64,000 nucleotides of DNA from Comamonadaceae bacterium PBBC2 (GTDB taxonomy: Bacteria > Pseudomonadota > Gammaproteobacteria > Burkholderiales > Burkholderiaceae_C), in contig NKIO01000004.1 of NCBI GenBank assembly GCA_002255935.1, positions 1 through 64,000 of the forward strand. Direction: 5' to 3'. The notes under the pieces were generated by a model. It saw nothing but the letters and a program-made list of their open reading frames with translations. It was not told the origin of the DNA and did no database searches. The translations under genes were made by a program, and so were the position numbers. Position 1 is the stretch's first letter. Every line of letters begins with the position of its first letter. This document shows, piece by piece, positions 42,495-51,098 of the stretch.

Positions 42495-42614
42495 CGCAAG
42501 ACTCCAAGGGGCGAAAGAGAAATCACTGTAACGGTTTTTGAGAGGCAAAACCGTGGGGGCACAATGCTTGGGGTGCCCCGCAATGGGCAAGGCAGCAAGA
42601 TGGAGCGCAGGTGC

Positions 42615-43277
42615 ATGAACGAAAACCACGCAAAGGCAGAAGGTCTGCCCTTCAAAGTGGCCGCGGTGATTTTGGCCGCTGGCTCGGCTTCGCGCATGGG
42701 TCTGCGGCCCAAATGTTTGCTCGAAATCGATGGTGTTTCGCTGCTGCGCCGCCAATGCTTGGCATTGTCGGGTGCGGGTGTGCAAGACGTGGTGGTGGTG
42801 CTGGGGCACTATGCCCAGCGCATTCACCAGTCGGCCCTTGATTTGCCGGTGCATTGGCTCACCAACCCAGATCCCGATGAAGGGCAAGAGTCCTCACTGC
42901 GCTTGGGCTTGCAAGCCATGGCACCCGATGCAGATGTTGCCCTTGTGCTCTTGGCCGATCAACCCTTGATCGATGCGCAAGACATCGCGGACCTGATCCA
43001 TGCGTATCACCAAAGGCCTGCCCCAACGCAATTGGTGCGCCCGGTGGTGGAGGGTTTGCCTGGCAACCCGGTCATGTTCAGCCGCGCAGTGGCCCAAGAC
43101 ATTTTGGAGGGGCCACCCAAAATGGGTGGACGACAGTGGCAGCAGCAGCACCCGCAGCAGGTGCACCGCTGGGTCAGTGCCAATGCCCATTACCGCGCCG
43201 ATGTGGACAGCCCCGAAGATGTACAAGCACTGGCCCAAAGGACCGGCCTTCACTTGCGCTGGCCTGCGGATCTTTGA
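42615..43277 (+). CDS. MocA-like nucleotidyltransferase (molybdenum cofactor cytidylyltransferase family)
   Basis: VAAVILAAGSASRMGLRPKCLLEIDGVSLLRR, LVLLADQPLIDAQDI, GLPGNPVMFSR. Confidence 0.82.
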   Translation: MNENHAKAEGLPFKVAAVILAAGSASRMGLRPKCLLEIDGVSLLRRQCLALSGAGVQDVVVVLGHYAQRIHQSALDLPVHWLTNPDPDEGQESSLRLGLQAMAPDADVALVLLADQPLIDAQDIADLIHAYHQRPAPTQLVRPVVEGLPGNPVMFSRAVAQDILEGPPKMGGRQWQQQHPQQVHRWVSANAHYRADVDSPEDVQALAQRTGLHLRWPADL

Positions 43278-43304
43278 TGTTTGCGTGCTGATTTCAGCAG
43301 TCAA

Positions 43305-43330
43305 ATCGCCGAACAAAGTTCAGCTCCCAC
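43305..43330. repeat. REP-like palindrome
   Basis: ATCGCCGAACAAAGTTCAGCTCCCAC. Confidence 0.7.
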
Positions 43331-43368
43331 AATGTTGTGCCTTCCAAAGAAGGTTCAGCGCCCAAGCA

Positions 43369-44202
43369 TTACAGGTAGCCGCGTGCCCAGCTCAGGCCGC
43401 GTGAGGTGCCGCCGGATGTGGGGTCGGCGGGGTTGTATTCGCAACCGATCCAGCCGTCCCAGCCGCAGGTGGCAGACACTTCGTCGATGGTCTTGAAGAT
43501 GTGGGCCCAGTTCACTTCGCCGGTGCCCGGTTCGTGGCGGTGCGGCACTTCGGCGATCTGGAAGTGACCCACGCGGCCCGTGGGCAGGTATTGGGCGATC
43601 TTGGTGCTCAGGTCGCCTTCGACGATTTGGCAGTGGAACAGGTCCATCTGCACTTTCACGTTGGCCGCGCCCACGGCCTGCACGATGCGGTGTGCGTGGT
43701 CTTGGCGGTTGAGGTGAAAGCCCGGCACGCTGCGGGTGTTGATGGGTTCGATCAACACATCGCGCCCGGCCTTGGCCGCCTCACGAGCGGCCCACTGCAA
43801 GTTGCTCACCAGCGTGGCGTCTGCGGCATCGGCACTGGCGCCTTCGCCGCGCAAGCCCACCATGGCGTGGATGCGCGGGCAGTTCAGCGCCTCGGCATAA
43901 ACCAGCGCTTGCGCAAAGCCGGTGCGAAACTCCGCCTCGCGCCCGGGCACGCTGGCCGTGCCACGGCTGCCGGCCTCCCAGGCCTTGGCAAAGCTGTCGG
44001 TGTCGGTCCCGCCCGAGGGCGTGTTGAACAAGACCTGCTGCAAGCCGTTGGCCTTCAAACGCGCGGCCAACTCTTGCGCGGGAAAGGCGTAGGGGAACAA
44101 ATACTCCACCGCCTTGAAACCGTCTTGGGCCGCCGCTTCAAAGCGGTCCAAAAACGGCAAGTCGGGGTACATCATCGAGAGGTTGGCGGCAAAGCGGGGC
44201 AT
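43369..44202 (-). CDS. otnI: Hydroxypyruvate isomerase family; probable 2-oxo-tetronate isomerase
   Basis: MPRFAANLSMMYPDLPFLDRFEAAAQDGFKAVEYLFPY..., LIEPINTRSVPGFHLNRQDHA; operon context with OtnC/OtnK. Confidence 0.87.
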   Translation of the reverse strand: MPRFAANLSMMYPDLPFLDRFEAAAQDGFKAVEYLFPYAFPAQELAARLKANGLQQVLFNTPSGGTDTDSFAKAWEAGSRGTASVPGREAEFRTGFAQALVYAEALNCPRIHAMVGLRGEGASADAADATLVSNLQWAAREAAKAGRDVLIEPINTRSVPGFHLNRQDHAHRIVQAVGAANVKVQMDLFHCQIVEGDLSTKIAQYLPTGRVGHFQIAEVPHRHEPGTGEVNWAHIFKTIDEVSATCGWDGWIGCEYNPADPTSGGTSRGLSWARGYL

Positions 44203-44253
44203 GGTGTTCTTTCAAAAATGCGGTTTCTGTGCAGGGCAATGACGTTGGTTTTT

Positions 44254-44331
44254 TGTAGGCGCTGAACACTGTTCGGCGATTCAATCGTTCGTGGTGTGCG
44301 TGCAATCGCCGAAGACAGTTCAGCGCCTACA
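44254..44331. repeat. BIME-like pair in the otnI/otnC spacer
   Basis: TGTAGGCGCTGAACACTGTTCGGCGATT ... AATCGCCGAAGACAGTTCAGCGCCTACA. Confidence 0.82.
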
Positions 44332-44342
44332 GAGTGATGGGC

Positions 44343-45002
44343 TCACCACCTCGCGCCAAAGGTCTGGCGCAAATCGTCCAGCTCGGTGGCCAGCAGGGGC
44401 GGTGTGTGGGGTTGCAGCAGCATGAGGCGGGCGGTTTCTTCCAGCTCTTCGAGCGAGGCCATGGCCGCTGCAGGCGTGTCGTGCCACACATTGGGCCCCA
44501 GGCGCGGCATCATCACGGCGCGGATCGGCGTGCCTTGCGCGGCGTGGCTGCGGATCAAGGCGGCCACTTCTTTGGCGGCATCGGGGCTGCCGGGGCGGTG
44601 GTAACGCACCAGCGGCACATGGCCAACTTTCATCACAAAGTAAGGCGTGATCGGTGGCAGCAATTCAGGGCCATGCGCGTTCAGGCTCAGCGCCACGCAA
44701 TGCGTGCTGTGGGTGTGGATCACGCAGCGCGTGTCAGCATCTTGCTCGCAAGCAGCGGCATAAATCTGGCGGTGCAAGGCGATGGTTTTGCTGCCTTTGT
44801 CGCCGCTGATTTGCTGGCCTTGCAGGTCCAGCTTGGCCAAACGCGCTGGGTCCAAAAAGCCCAAGCAGGCATCGGTGGGCGTGATCAAAAAACCATCGTC
44901 CAGTCGTACGCTGATGTTGCCCGCCGTGGCGTGCACATAGCCGCGCTCGAACAAGCTGCGGCCCACGCGGCAGATCTCTTCACGGGCTTGGGATTCGTTC
45001 AT
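44343..45002 (-). CDS. otnC: Class II aldolase/adducin family; probable 3-oxo-tetronate 4-phosphate decarboxylase
   Basis: TAGNISVRLDDGFLITPTDACLG, CVIHTHSTHCVALS zinc-binding His motif. Confidence 0.87.
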   Translation of the reverse strand: MNESQAREEICRVGRSLFERGYVHATAGNISVRLDDGFLITPTDACLGFLDPARLAKLDLQGQQISGDKGSKTIALHRQIYAAACEQDADTRCVIHTHSTHCVALSLNAHGPELLPPITPYFVMKVGHVPLVRYHRPGSPDAAKEVAALIRSHAAQGTPIRAVMMPRLGPNVWHDTPAAAMASLEELEETARLMLLQPHTPPLLATELDDLRQTFGARW

Positions 45003-45030
45003 GCATGGACTCCTGCAGGGGTATTTTGAT

Positions 45031-45054
45031 TGTAGGAGCTTGCCTGCAAGCGAT
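45031..45054 (+). repeat. REP-like palindrome (GCTTGC stem class) in the otnC/otnK spacer
   Basis: TGTAGGAGCTTGCCTGCAAGCGAT. Confidence 0.8.
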
Positions 45055-45116
45055 CAGCATGAAGACCTTGGGCCATTGAATCGTCAGCAGGGTTGGCGCC
45101 AGCATGGACGTGTTGT

Positions 45117-45170
45117 TGTCGGGGCTGAAGCCACCGACCTACGGGGTATGGGTTTTGGCCCCGACATGGC
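45117..45170. repeat. Second-family palindromic repeat pair
   Basis: Minus strand of 45118-45142 reads GTAGGTCGGTGGCTTCAGCCCCGAC; plus strand 45147-45170 has a degenerate opposed copy ending GGCCCCGACATGGCC; outer arms TGTCGGGGC/GCCCCGACA. Confidence 0.6.
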
Positions 45171-45193
45171 CGCTGGCCCGCCATGCATGCGTG

Positions 45194-46471
45194 TCACTGC
45201 AACACCCCAAAGGCCTTGCTGAAAAAGTCTTCAGTGCCAAAGTTGCCCGACTTGAGCGTGATGTGCACACCGCCTGTTGAAGACGGCGCGTGGCACCACG
45301 GCACGCCGGGGTCGATCTGCGGGCCGATTTGCAGCTGCGCAATGCCCCGCGCCTGCACACACGCGCCCGAGGTTTCGCCACCGGCCACCACCAACTGCTG
45401 CACGCCCAAGCCGACCAAGCCACGGGCCACGGCGGCCAGCGCGTGCTCGACCAAAGCACCCGCCTCGGCCACGCCCAACTGCGCTTGCACGGCTTTGACG
45501 GCCTCGGGCTCGGCGGTGGAATACACCAGCACCGGGCCATCCTTCAAAAGCGGCGCGGCCCAAGCCAAGACCTGCTGCACCACGGCATCGCTTTGGCCGT
45601 GCATCAGCGCCGCAGGGTTGATCGCCATCGCGGGCCGACCGGTGGCTTTGAAGTGCGCTACTTGCGCATTGGTGGCCAAAGAGCAGCTGCCCGACACCAC
45701 CGCTTGCAAGCCACGGGAGGCAGGCAACTGGCTGGCCTGCAGCGAGGGCTTGAGGCCAAAGTTGGCGGGCAGGCCAATGGCCACACCCGAGCCTGCGGTG
45801 ACCAGGGGCATGTCTTTCAAAGCCGGTCCCATGCGGTGCAGGTCTTCGTTGCTGGTCGCGTCCACCACGGCCACGCCCACGCCTTCGGCACGCAGAGCGC
45901 TGATGCGTTCGCGGATGGCCGCTTCGCCCAGGGCCACGGTTTTGTAGTCGATCAAGCCCACCTTGCGCTTGGTTTGCGCTTGCATGACGCGCACCAAATT
46001 CGCGTCGGTCATGGGCGTGAGCGGGTGGTTTTGCATGCCCGACTCGTTCAGCAGCACGTTGCCCGCAAACAGGTAGCCTTTGAACACGGTGCGGCCGTTG
46101 TCCGGAAAGGCCGGGGTCGCAATGGTGAAGTCCGTGTGCAACGCGTCCATCAGGGCCTCGGTCACCGGGCCGATGTTGCCTTCGGGCGTGCTGTCAAAGG
46201 TGGAGCAGTATTTGAAATAGATCTGCTGCGCCCCTTGCGCCTGCAACCACTGCAAGGCGTCGAGCGATTGGGCAATGGCTTCGGCTGCCGGGATGGTGCG
46301 CGACTTGAGCGCCACCACCACCGCTTCCACATCAGCGGCCAGTGGGGTTGTGGGCACGCCAATGGTCTGCACCACCCGCATGCCCGAGCGCACCAGGTTG
46401 TTGGCCAGGTCCGTGGCACCGGTGAAGTCGTCGGCAATACAACCGAGTTTCAAGCAAGAGTTATTCGGCAT
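45194..46471 (-). CDS. otnK: Four-carbon acid sugar kinase family; probable 3-oxo-tetronate kinase
   Basis: LGCIADDFTGATDLANNLVRSGMRVVQTIGVP..., VVAGGETSGACVQA. Confidence 0.9.
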   Translation of the reverse strand: MPNNSCLKLGCIADDFTGATDLANNLVRSGMRVVQTIGVPTTPLAADVEAVVVALKSRTIPAAEAIAQSLDALQWLQAQGAQQIYFKYCSTFDSTPEGNIGPVTEALMDALHTDFTIATPAFPDNGRTVFKGYLFAGNVLLNESGMQNHPLTPMTDANLVRVMQAQTKRKVGLIDYKTVALGEAAIRERISALRAEGVGVAVVDATSNEDLHRMGPALKDMPLVTAGSGVAIGLPANFGLKPSLQASQLPASRGLQAVVSGSCSLATNAQVAHFKATGRPAMAINPAALMHGQSDAVVQQVLAWAAPLLKDGPVLVYSTAEPEAVKAVQAQLGVAEAGALVEHALAAVARGLVGLGVQQLVVAGGETSGACVQARGIAQLQIGPQIDPGVPWCHAPSSTGGVHITLKSGNFGTEDFFSKAFGVLQ

Positions 46472-46518
46472 GTCCTGTCCTTGGCTGAGGGTGCAAACGA
46501 TGGAAAGAGGGGCTGATG

Positions 46519-46585
46519 TGTAGGAGCTTGCCTGCAAGCGATTTTCTGTGGACCGCAAGCCATCGCCAGCAGGCTGGCTCCTACA
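46519..46585. repeat. BIME-like pair in the otnK/ltnD spacer
   Basis: TGTAGGAGCTTGCCTGCAAGCGATT ... CCATCGCCAGCAGGCTGGCTCCTACA. Confidence 0.87.
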
Positions 46586-46591
46586 AACGAA

Positions 46592-47497
46592 TCAAGTTTT
46601 GGCAGAGCCTTTGGGCAACTCAATGCCCGGGAAAATCTTGATCACCGCGCTGTCGTCTTCTTTGGCAAAGCCCGCTGTGCTGGCTTGCATGAACATCTGG
46701 TGCGCGGTGCTCGACAGCGGCAGCGGGAACTTGCTCGCCCGTGCCATGTCGAGCACGATGCCCAAATCTTTCACAAAAATGTCCACGGCCGACAGTGGCG
46801 TGTAATCGGCCGCCAGCACATGCGCCATGCGGTTTTCAAACATCCAGCTGTTGCCGGCGCTGTTGGTGATGACTTCGTACAAGGCCGCGGCGTCCACACC
46901 TTCGCGCAGGCCCAGGGCCATGGCTTCGGCAGCGGCTGCAATGTGCACACCCGCCAGCAGTTGGTTGATGATCTTCACTTTGCTGCCCGCGCCTGCGCTG
47001 TCGCCCAGCTTGTAAACCTTGGCGGCCATCGCGTTCAAGAACGGCTCGGCCACGGCATAGGCGGCAGGCTTGGCGGCCGTCATCATGGTCATCTGGCCCG
47101 AGGCCGCTTTGGCCGCGCCGCCCGAGATGGGCGCGTCCACATACTGCAGGCCCATGCCCTCCAGGCGTGCTTCCAGTGCCACTGACCAGTTCGGGTCCAC
47201 GGTGGAGCACATCACGAACACGCTGCCGGGCTTCATGCTGGCGGCACAACCGGGGGTGGTGCCTTCGCCAAACAGCACGCTCTCGGTCTGCGCGGCATTG
47301 ACCACCACCGACACGACCACATCACACGCTGCGCCCAGCGAGGCCAGGCTGTCGTGCGCCACGCCGCCTTCTGCGGCAAATGCGGCGGCCACTTGCGGCC
47401 GCACATCGAACACCTGCACGTTGTGCCCAGCGCGGCGCAAGGACGCCGCCATGCCCGAGCCCATGGCCCCCAAACCGATCAAACCCACTGTTGTCAT
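46592..47497 (-). CDS. ltnD: NAD-dependent L-threonate dehydrogenase-like (beta-hydroxyacid dehydrogenase family)
   Basis: MTTVGLIGLGAMGSGMAASLRRAGHNVQVFDVRP..., GAGSKVKIINQLLAGVHIAAAAEAM; operon context. Confidence 0.85.
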   Translation of the reverse strand: MTTVGLIGLGAMGSGMAASLRRAGHNVQVFDVRPQVAAAFAAEGGVAHDSLASLGAACDVVVSVVVNAAQTESVLFGEGTTPGCAASMKPGSVFVMCSTVDPNWSVALEARLEGMGLQYVDAPISGGAAKAASGQMTMMTAAKPAAYAVAEPFLNAMAAKVYKLGDSAGAGSKVKIINQLLAGVHIAAAAEAMALGLREGVDAAALYEVITNSAGNSWMFENRMAHVLAADYTPLSAVDIFVKDLGIVLDMARASKFPLPLSSTAHQMFMQASTAGFAKEDDSAVIKIFPGIELPKGSAKT

Positions 47498-47540
47498 GTC
47501 ATCTACTCCGTGGCGCAGACCCAAGCCGCGCCGATTGTTG

Positions 47541-48509
47541 TTAATCCAGAGCAATCTTGGCGTAGGCCGCCACGCTCTTCCATTGCGCCGTGTCGGCCTG
47601 CATGAAGCTGGCCATGCTTGGCGCGTTCAGCCAAGTGGGCTCGGCCCCCGCTTTTTGAATCGCGGCTTTCACCTCGGGCTGTTGCGCCACGCGCTCCAGC
47701 GCTTGTTCGATTTTTTGCTGCACCGGTGCAGGCAAGCCTGCGGGTGCGGCCAGTCCAAACCATGCAAACACTTGGTAGCCCTTCAGGCCCGCTTCTTCCA
47801 TGGTCGGCACGCCCGGCAAAGCGCTGCTGCGCTGCGGCGTGGTCACGGCCAAGGCCTTGAGCTTGCCGCCGTTGATCAGGCCCAGCGCCGAGGGCAGGTT
47901 GTCAAACATCATGCTGACCTCCTCGGCCATCACGGCGGTCAGGCCAGCGGCTGCGCCCCGATAAGGGATGTGCGTCACAAACAAGCCCGCCTGGCTTTTG
48001 TACAGCTCGGCGCTCAGGTGCAGCGATGTGCCTTGCCCGTTGGACGCGTAATTGAGTTGGCCAGGCCGGGCTTTGATGCGTGCGCTCAGATCGGCCACGC
48101 TCTGGATGCCCGAGGCCGGGTTGACCACCAGCACATTGGGCACTCGGCCCAGCAAGCCCAGGGGCACGATGCTTTCAGGCTTGTAGGGCAGCTTGCTGTA
48201 CAGCGCGGGGTTGATGGTCAGGGGCGGCGAGGCCATCAGCAGCGTGTAGCCATCGGCCGTGGCGCGGGCCGCCTCTGCTGCACCCAGGTTGCCACCGGCA
48301 CCGGGCTTGTTGTCGACCACGATGGATTGACCCAGCTCTTGCCCCAGCTTGGGCGCAACGAGGCGTGCCATGTTGTCGATCAAACCGCCCGGCGGAAAGG
48401 GCACCACCAGCTTGATGGGACGGGCAGGCCAAGTCTGTGCCATGGCCGTGGCGTGCACCCAAGGCAAAGCGGCCATGGCCGCAGCACAAAGCCAAAATCG
48501 GCGATGCAT
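47541..48509 (-). CDS. Bug-family tripartite tricarboxylate transporter substrate-binding protein
   Basis: Signal peptide, WPARPIKLVVPFPPGGLIDNMARLVAPKLGQELGQSIVVDNKPGAGGNLGAAEAARATADGYT. Confidence 0.93.
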   Translation of the reverse strand: MHRRFWLCAAAMAALPWVHATAMAQTWPARPIKLVVPFPPGGLIDNMARLVAPKLGQELGQSIVVDNKPGAGGNLGAAEAARATADGYTLLMASPPLTINPALYSKLPYKPESIVPLGLLGRVPNVLVVNPASGIQSVADLSARIKARPGQLNYASNGQGTSLHLSAELYKSQAGLFVTHIPYRGAAAGLTAVMAEEVSMMFDNLPSALGLINGGKLKALAVTTPQRSSALPGVPTMEEAGLKGYQVFAWFGLAAPAGLPAPVQQKIEQALERVAQQPEVKAAIQKAGAEPTWLNAPSMASFMQADTAQWKSVAAYAKIALD

Positions 48510-48605
48510 GAGAGGTCTCCTGATGGATAGTTATCAGGTCATCATACAAATTCTGGCTGGAATTGACCATAGGGAGAACGCTCAGGCGTGCTGATGTGCT
48601 GAAGC

Positions 48606-48647
48606 CCACTGATCTTGGTATTTTGGGCCATTGATCTTTGTATTTTG
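48606..48647. repeat. Two tandem 20-bp repeats (22-bp period)
   Basis: CCACTGATCTTGGTATTTTG gg CCATTGATCTTTGTATTTTG. Confidence 0.6.
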
Positions 48648-49026
48648 TAGGTATGCAGGAGTGATCAGATATTCACCCTTCCTGCAATTTACTTATTGTG
48701 GGTTGTGCCTCAACTGCCGATCACCCCGCTGAGTGTCAGATTTTCATTTTTGACGGTCTGAAGAAGGCTGGTTGCAGTCACTCGCGGTAAGTGGACGTTA
48801 TTGTTGTGACGATCACTACCAGTCAATCAAGTGGGAGTAGCTCCTGTGAACGCTGTAATTACAATACCGGTCACTCGACATGCCTCGCATGGGATCCGCG
48901 CTTAAGCGAAGATGAACGACCGGTCTTGTTCTAGCTGTACAGACACTCCCGACTCAAAGCCGAATTCCCCCATAAATCAGCTACGGCAGTATGCAGTGAT
49001 TGCCGACTTACAGGTCTCATATTTGT

Positions 49027-49926
49027 CTATAACCTCTTGAGAGCGAAGTGCTGTATCCAGCCCACCAATTGCATCGCGGCGGGCGTCAGTGGCAAATCAT
49101 GCCGCCTGACGGTGCAAATCAAGGGGCTGGGCAAGGTATCTTCGATGGGCACGATGCACAGTTGGTCCTTAAAGGGACTGTTTTCAAACAAAATCCTAGG
49201 CATGGTTGTCACCCACTGGTCTGATGCTGCGACCACCGCAGGTAAAGCCAAGAAGGATTCGCACAGCATCGTGACCCGTGGCATCCCCAACCCATGGGTC
49301 TGAAAAGCTTCCTCTATGACAGCGCCCGGTCCGCGTGATGGGCTGGACAGCACCCAAGCGCAATCCTGCAGTTGCGCCAGTCGTACCGCCCGTGAAAGCG
49401 GGTGAGACACCCCGGAGACGATGACCACTTGGCTGGAGTACAAGGGCTCCGCCACCAAGTCACTCTCCAGATCCATCCGGTGAACCGGGGTCAACGCGAA
49501 ATCTAAAGTCCCATCCCGAATGACTGGGGCAATGCTGGGGTAAAGGCCATCGCGGCAATGCACCTTGACCTCAGGATGCTGCAGCGTGAATTGCCGCAAG
49601 GCCTGTGGCAAGAGGCCCAAACCGATGGCTGGAGATACCGCCAGCTTGATGGTGCCCTCCCAATGGCCACGCAGCTGCGCCATTTCGTCTTGTGCCCTGC
49701 GGCTCTGACCCACCATCAATTTGGCATGCCGCAAAAAGGCCTGCCCGAAGTGGGTGAAAGTGACGCCCTTTTTGCTGCGCACCAGCAATGGGGCTTTGAG
49801 TTCTGCTTCCAATTGCTGGATCGCGGCCGTCAGGGCCGGCTGCGTCAAGGCCATGCTTTGCGCGGCCGCCCGGATGCTGCCCAGCTCCTCGATCAGCACA
49901 AGTGCTTGCAGGGTCGGAAGTCTCAT
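49027..49926 (-). CDS. LysR-family transcriptional regulator
   Basis: MRLPTLQALVLIEELGSIRAAAQSMALTQPALTAAIQQLEAELKAPLLVRSKKGV HTH. Confidence 0.93.
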   Translation of the reverse strand: MRLPTLQALVLIEELGSIRAAAQSMALTQPALTAAIQQLEAELKAPLLVRSKKGVTFTHFGQAFLRHAKLMVGQSRRAQDEMAQLRGHWEGTIKLAVSPAIGLGLLPQALRQFTLQHPEVKVHCRDGLYPSIAPVIRDGTLDFALTPVHRMDLESDLVAEPLYSSQVVIVSGVSHPLSRAVRLAQLQDCAWVLSSPSRGPGAVIEEAFQTHGLGMPRVTMLCESFLALPAVVAASDQWVTTMPRILFENSPFKDQLCIVPIEDTLPSPLICTVRRHDLPLTPAAMQLVGWIQHFALKRL

Positions 49927-49939
49927 GGTTATCACCAAT

Positions 49940-49954
49940 ATAGAAGTTTTCTAT
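49940..49954. promoter_or_regulatory. Candidate LysR-type operator (T-N11-A palindrome)
   Basis: ATAGAAGTTTTCTAT, perfect 6-bp arms, in the LysR/vanA-like divergent spacer. Confidence 0.5.
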
Positions 49955-50054
49955 CAATCACATGAATTTTTGATTTTCTATTATGAGGTGACTTTTCTAA
50001 TATTTCGTCAAGTCAAGAAATTCACAAACGGGTTTACCAATCAAGGAGACACAC

Positions 50055-51098
50055 ATGTTCATCAGAAATTGTTGGTACGTTGCCGCCTGGGACACGGAAG
50101 TTCCACAAGACACCATGTTGCCCAGAACACTGCTCAACGAGCCGGTGCTGCTTTACAGGGACACACAGGGCCGTGCGGTTGCCCTCGAAAACCGTTGCTG
50201 CCATCGGGCAGCCCCCTTACATCTGGGCCGAAAAGAAGGGGACTGCGTGCGTTGCATGTACCACGGCCTTAAATTCGATCCGACTGGTGCCTGTGTAGAA
50301 ATTCCTGGACAGGACAAGATCCCGCCTAAGACGTGCGTTAAAAGCTACCCTGTGGCTGAGCGCAACCGCCTGATATGGGTGTGGATGGGCGACCCGGCAA
50401 AAGCCAATCCGGATGACATCGTGGATTACCACTGGCATGACTCCCCAGACTGGCGTATGAAGCCCGGCTACATCCACTACAAAGCGAACTACAAACTGAT
50501 CGTCGACAACCTGCTGGATTTCACCCATCTGGCGTGGGTGCACCCCACCACACTCGGTACCGACAGCGCTGCCGGCTTGAAACCAGAAATCGAACGCAAC
50601 ACCGATGGCAACGGCACACTGACCATCAGCCGCTGGTACATCAACGACGAGATGCCCAGTCTGCACAAGAAAGTGGCCAGCTTCGAGGGCAAAGTCGATC
50701 GCTGGCAAATCTACAAATGGTCGCCCCCTGCGTTATTGCGCATGGATGCAGGCTCAGCTCCCACAGGCACCGGCGCCCCAGAAGGCACCCGGGTGTCTCA
50801 GGCTGTGCAATTTCGTCACACCTCCATCCAGACACCGGAGACCGAAAGCACCAGCCATTACTGGTTCTGTCAGGCACGCAATTTCGAGCTGGACAACGAA
50901 CAAATGACGCAATCCATCTATGACTCTGTGGTTGAAGCCTTCGAAGAAGACCGCACCATGATCGAAGCACAACAAAAGATCATCGATATGGTCCCAGACC
51001 GGCCCATGTTACCGATTGCCGCAGATAGTGGCCTGAACCAAGCTCGTTGGCTCATTGATCGCCTGATCAAGGTTGAGGCAGCGCGGGGGGACGCATGA
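50055..51098 (+). CDS. Rieske aromatic ring-hydroxylating oxygenase alpha subunit, VanA-like O-demethylase (cluster A)
   Basis: MFIRNCWYVAAWDTEV..., Rieske CxH/CxxH (CCHRAAPLHLG..CMYHGLKF), DNLLDFTHLAWVH mononuclear iron region. Confidence 0.92.
   Translation: MFIRNCWYVAAWDTEVPQDTMLPRTLLNEPVLLYRDTQGRAVALENRCCHRAAPLHLGRKEGDCVRCMYHGLKFDPTGACVEIPGQDKIPPKTCVKSYPVAERNRLIWVWMGDPAKANPDDIVDYHWHDSPDWRMKPGYIHYKANYKLIVDNLLDFTHLAWVHPTTLGTDSAAGLKPEIERNTDGNGTLTISRWYINDEMPSLHKKVASFEGKVDRWQIYKWSPPALLRMDAGSAPTGTGAPEGTRVSQAVQFRHTSIQTPETESTSHYWFCQARNFELDNEQMTQSIYDSVVEAFEEDRTMIEAQQKIIDMVPDRPMLPIAADSGLNQARWLIDRLIKVEAARGDA

Noticed and set aside
45290-46516. 408-aa plus-strand ORF opposite otnK
   Set aside because: Shadow ORF; no coherent protein family.
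48600-49020. tRNA, riboswitch or intact IS in the non-coding tract
   Set aside because: No cloverleaf, known aptamer core or transposase ORF could be recognised by eye.
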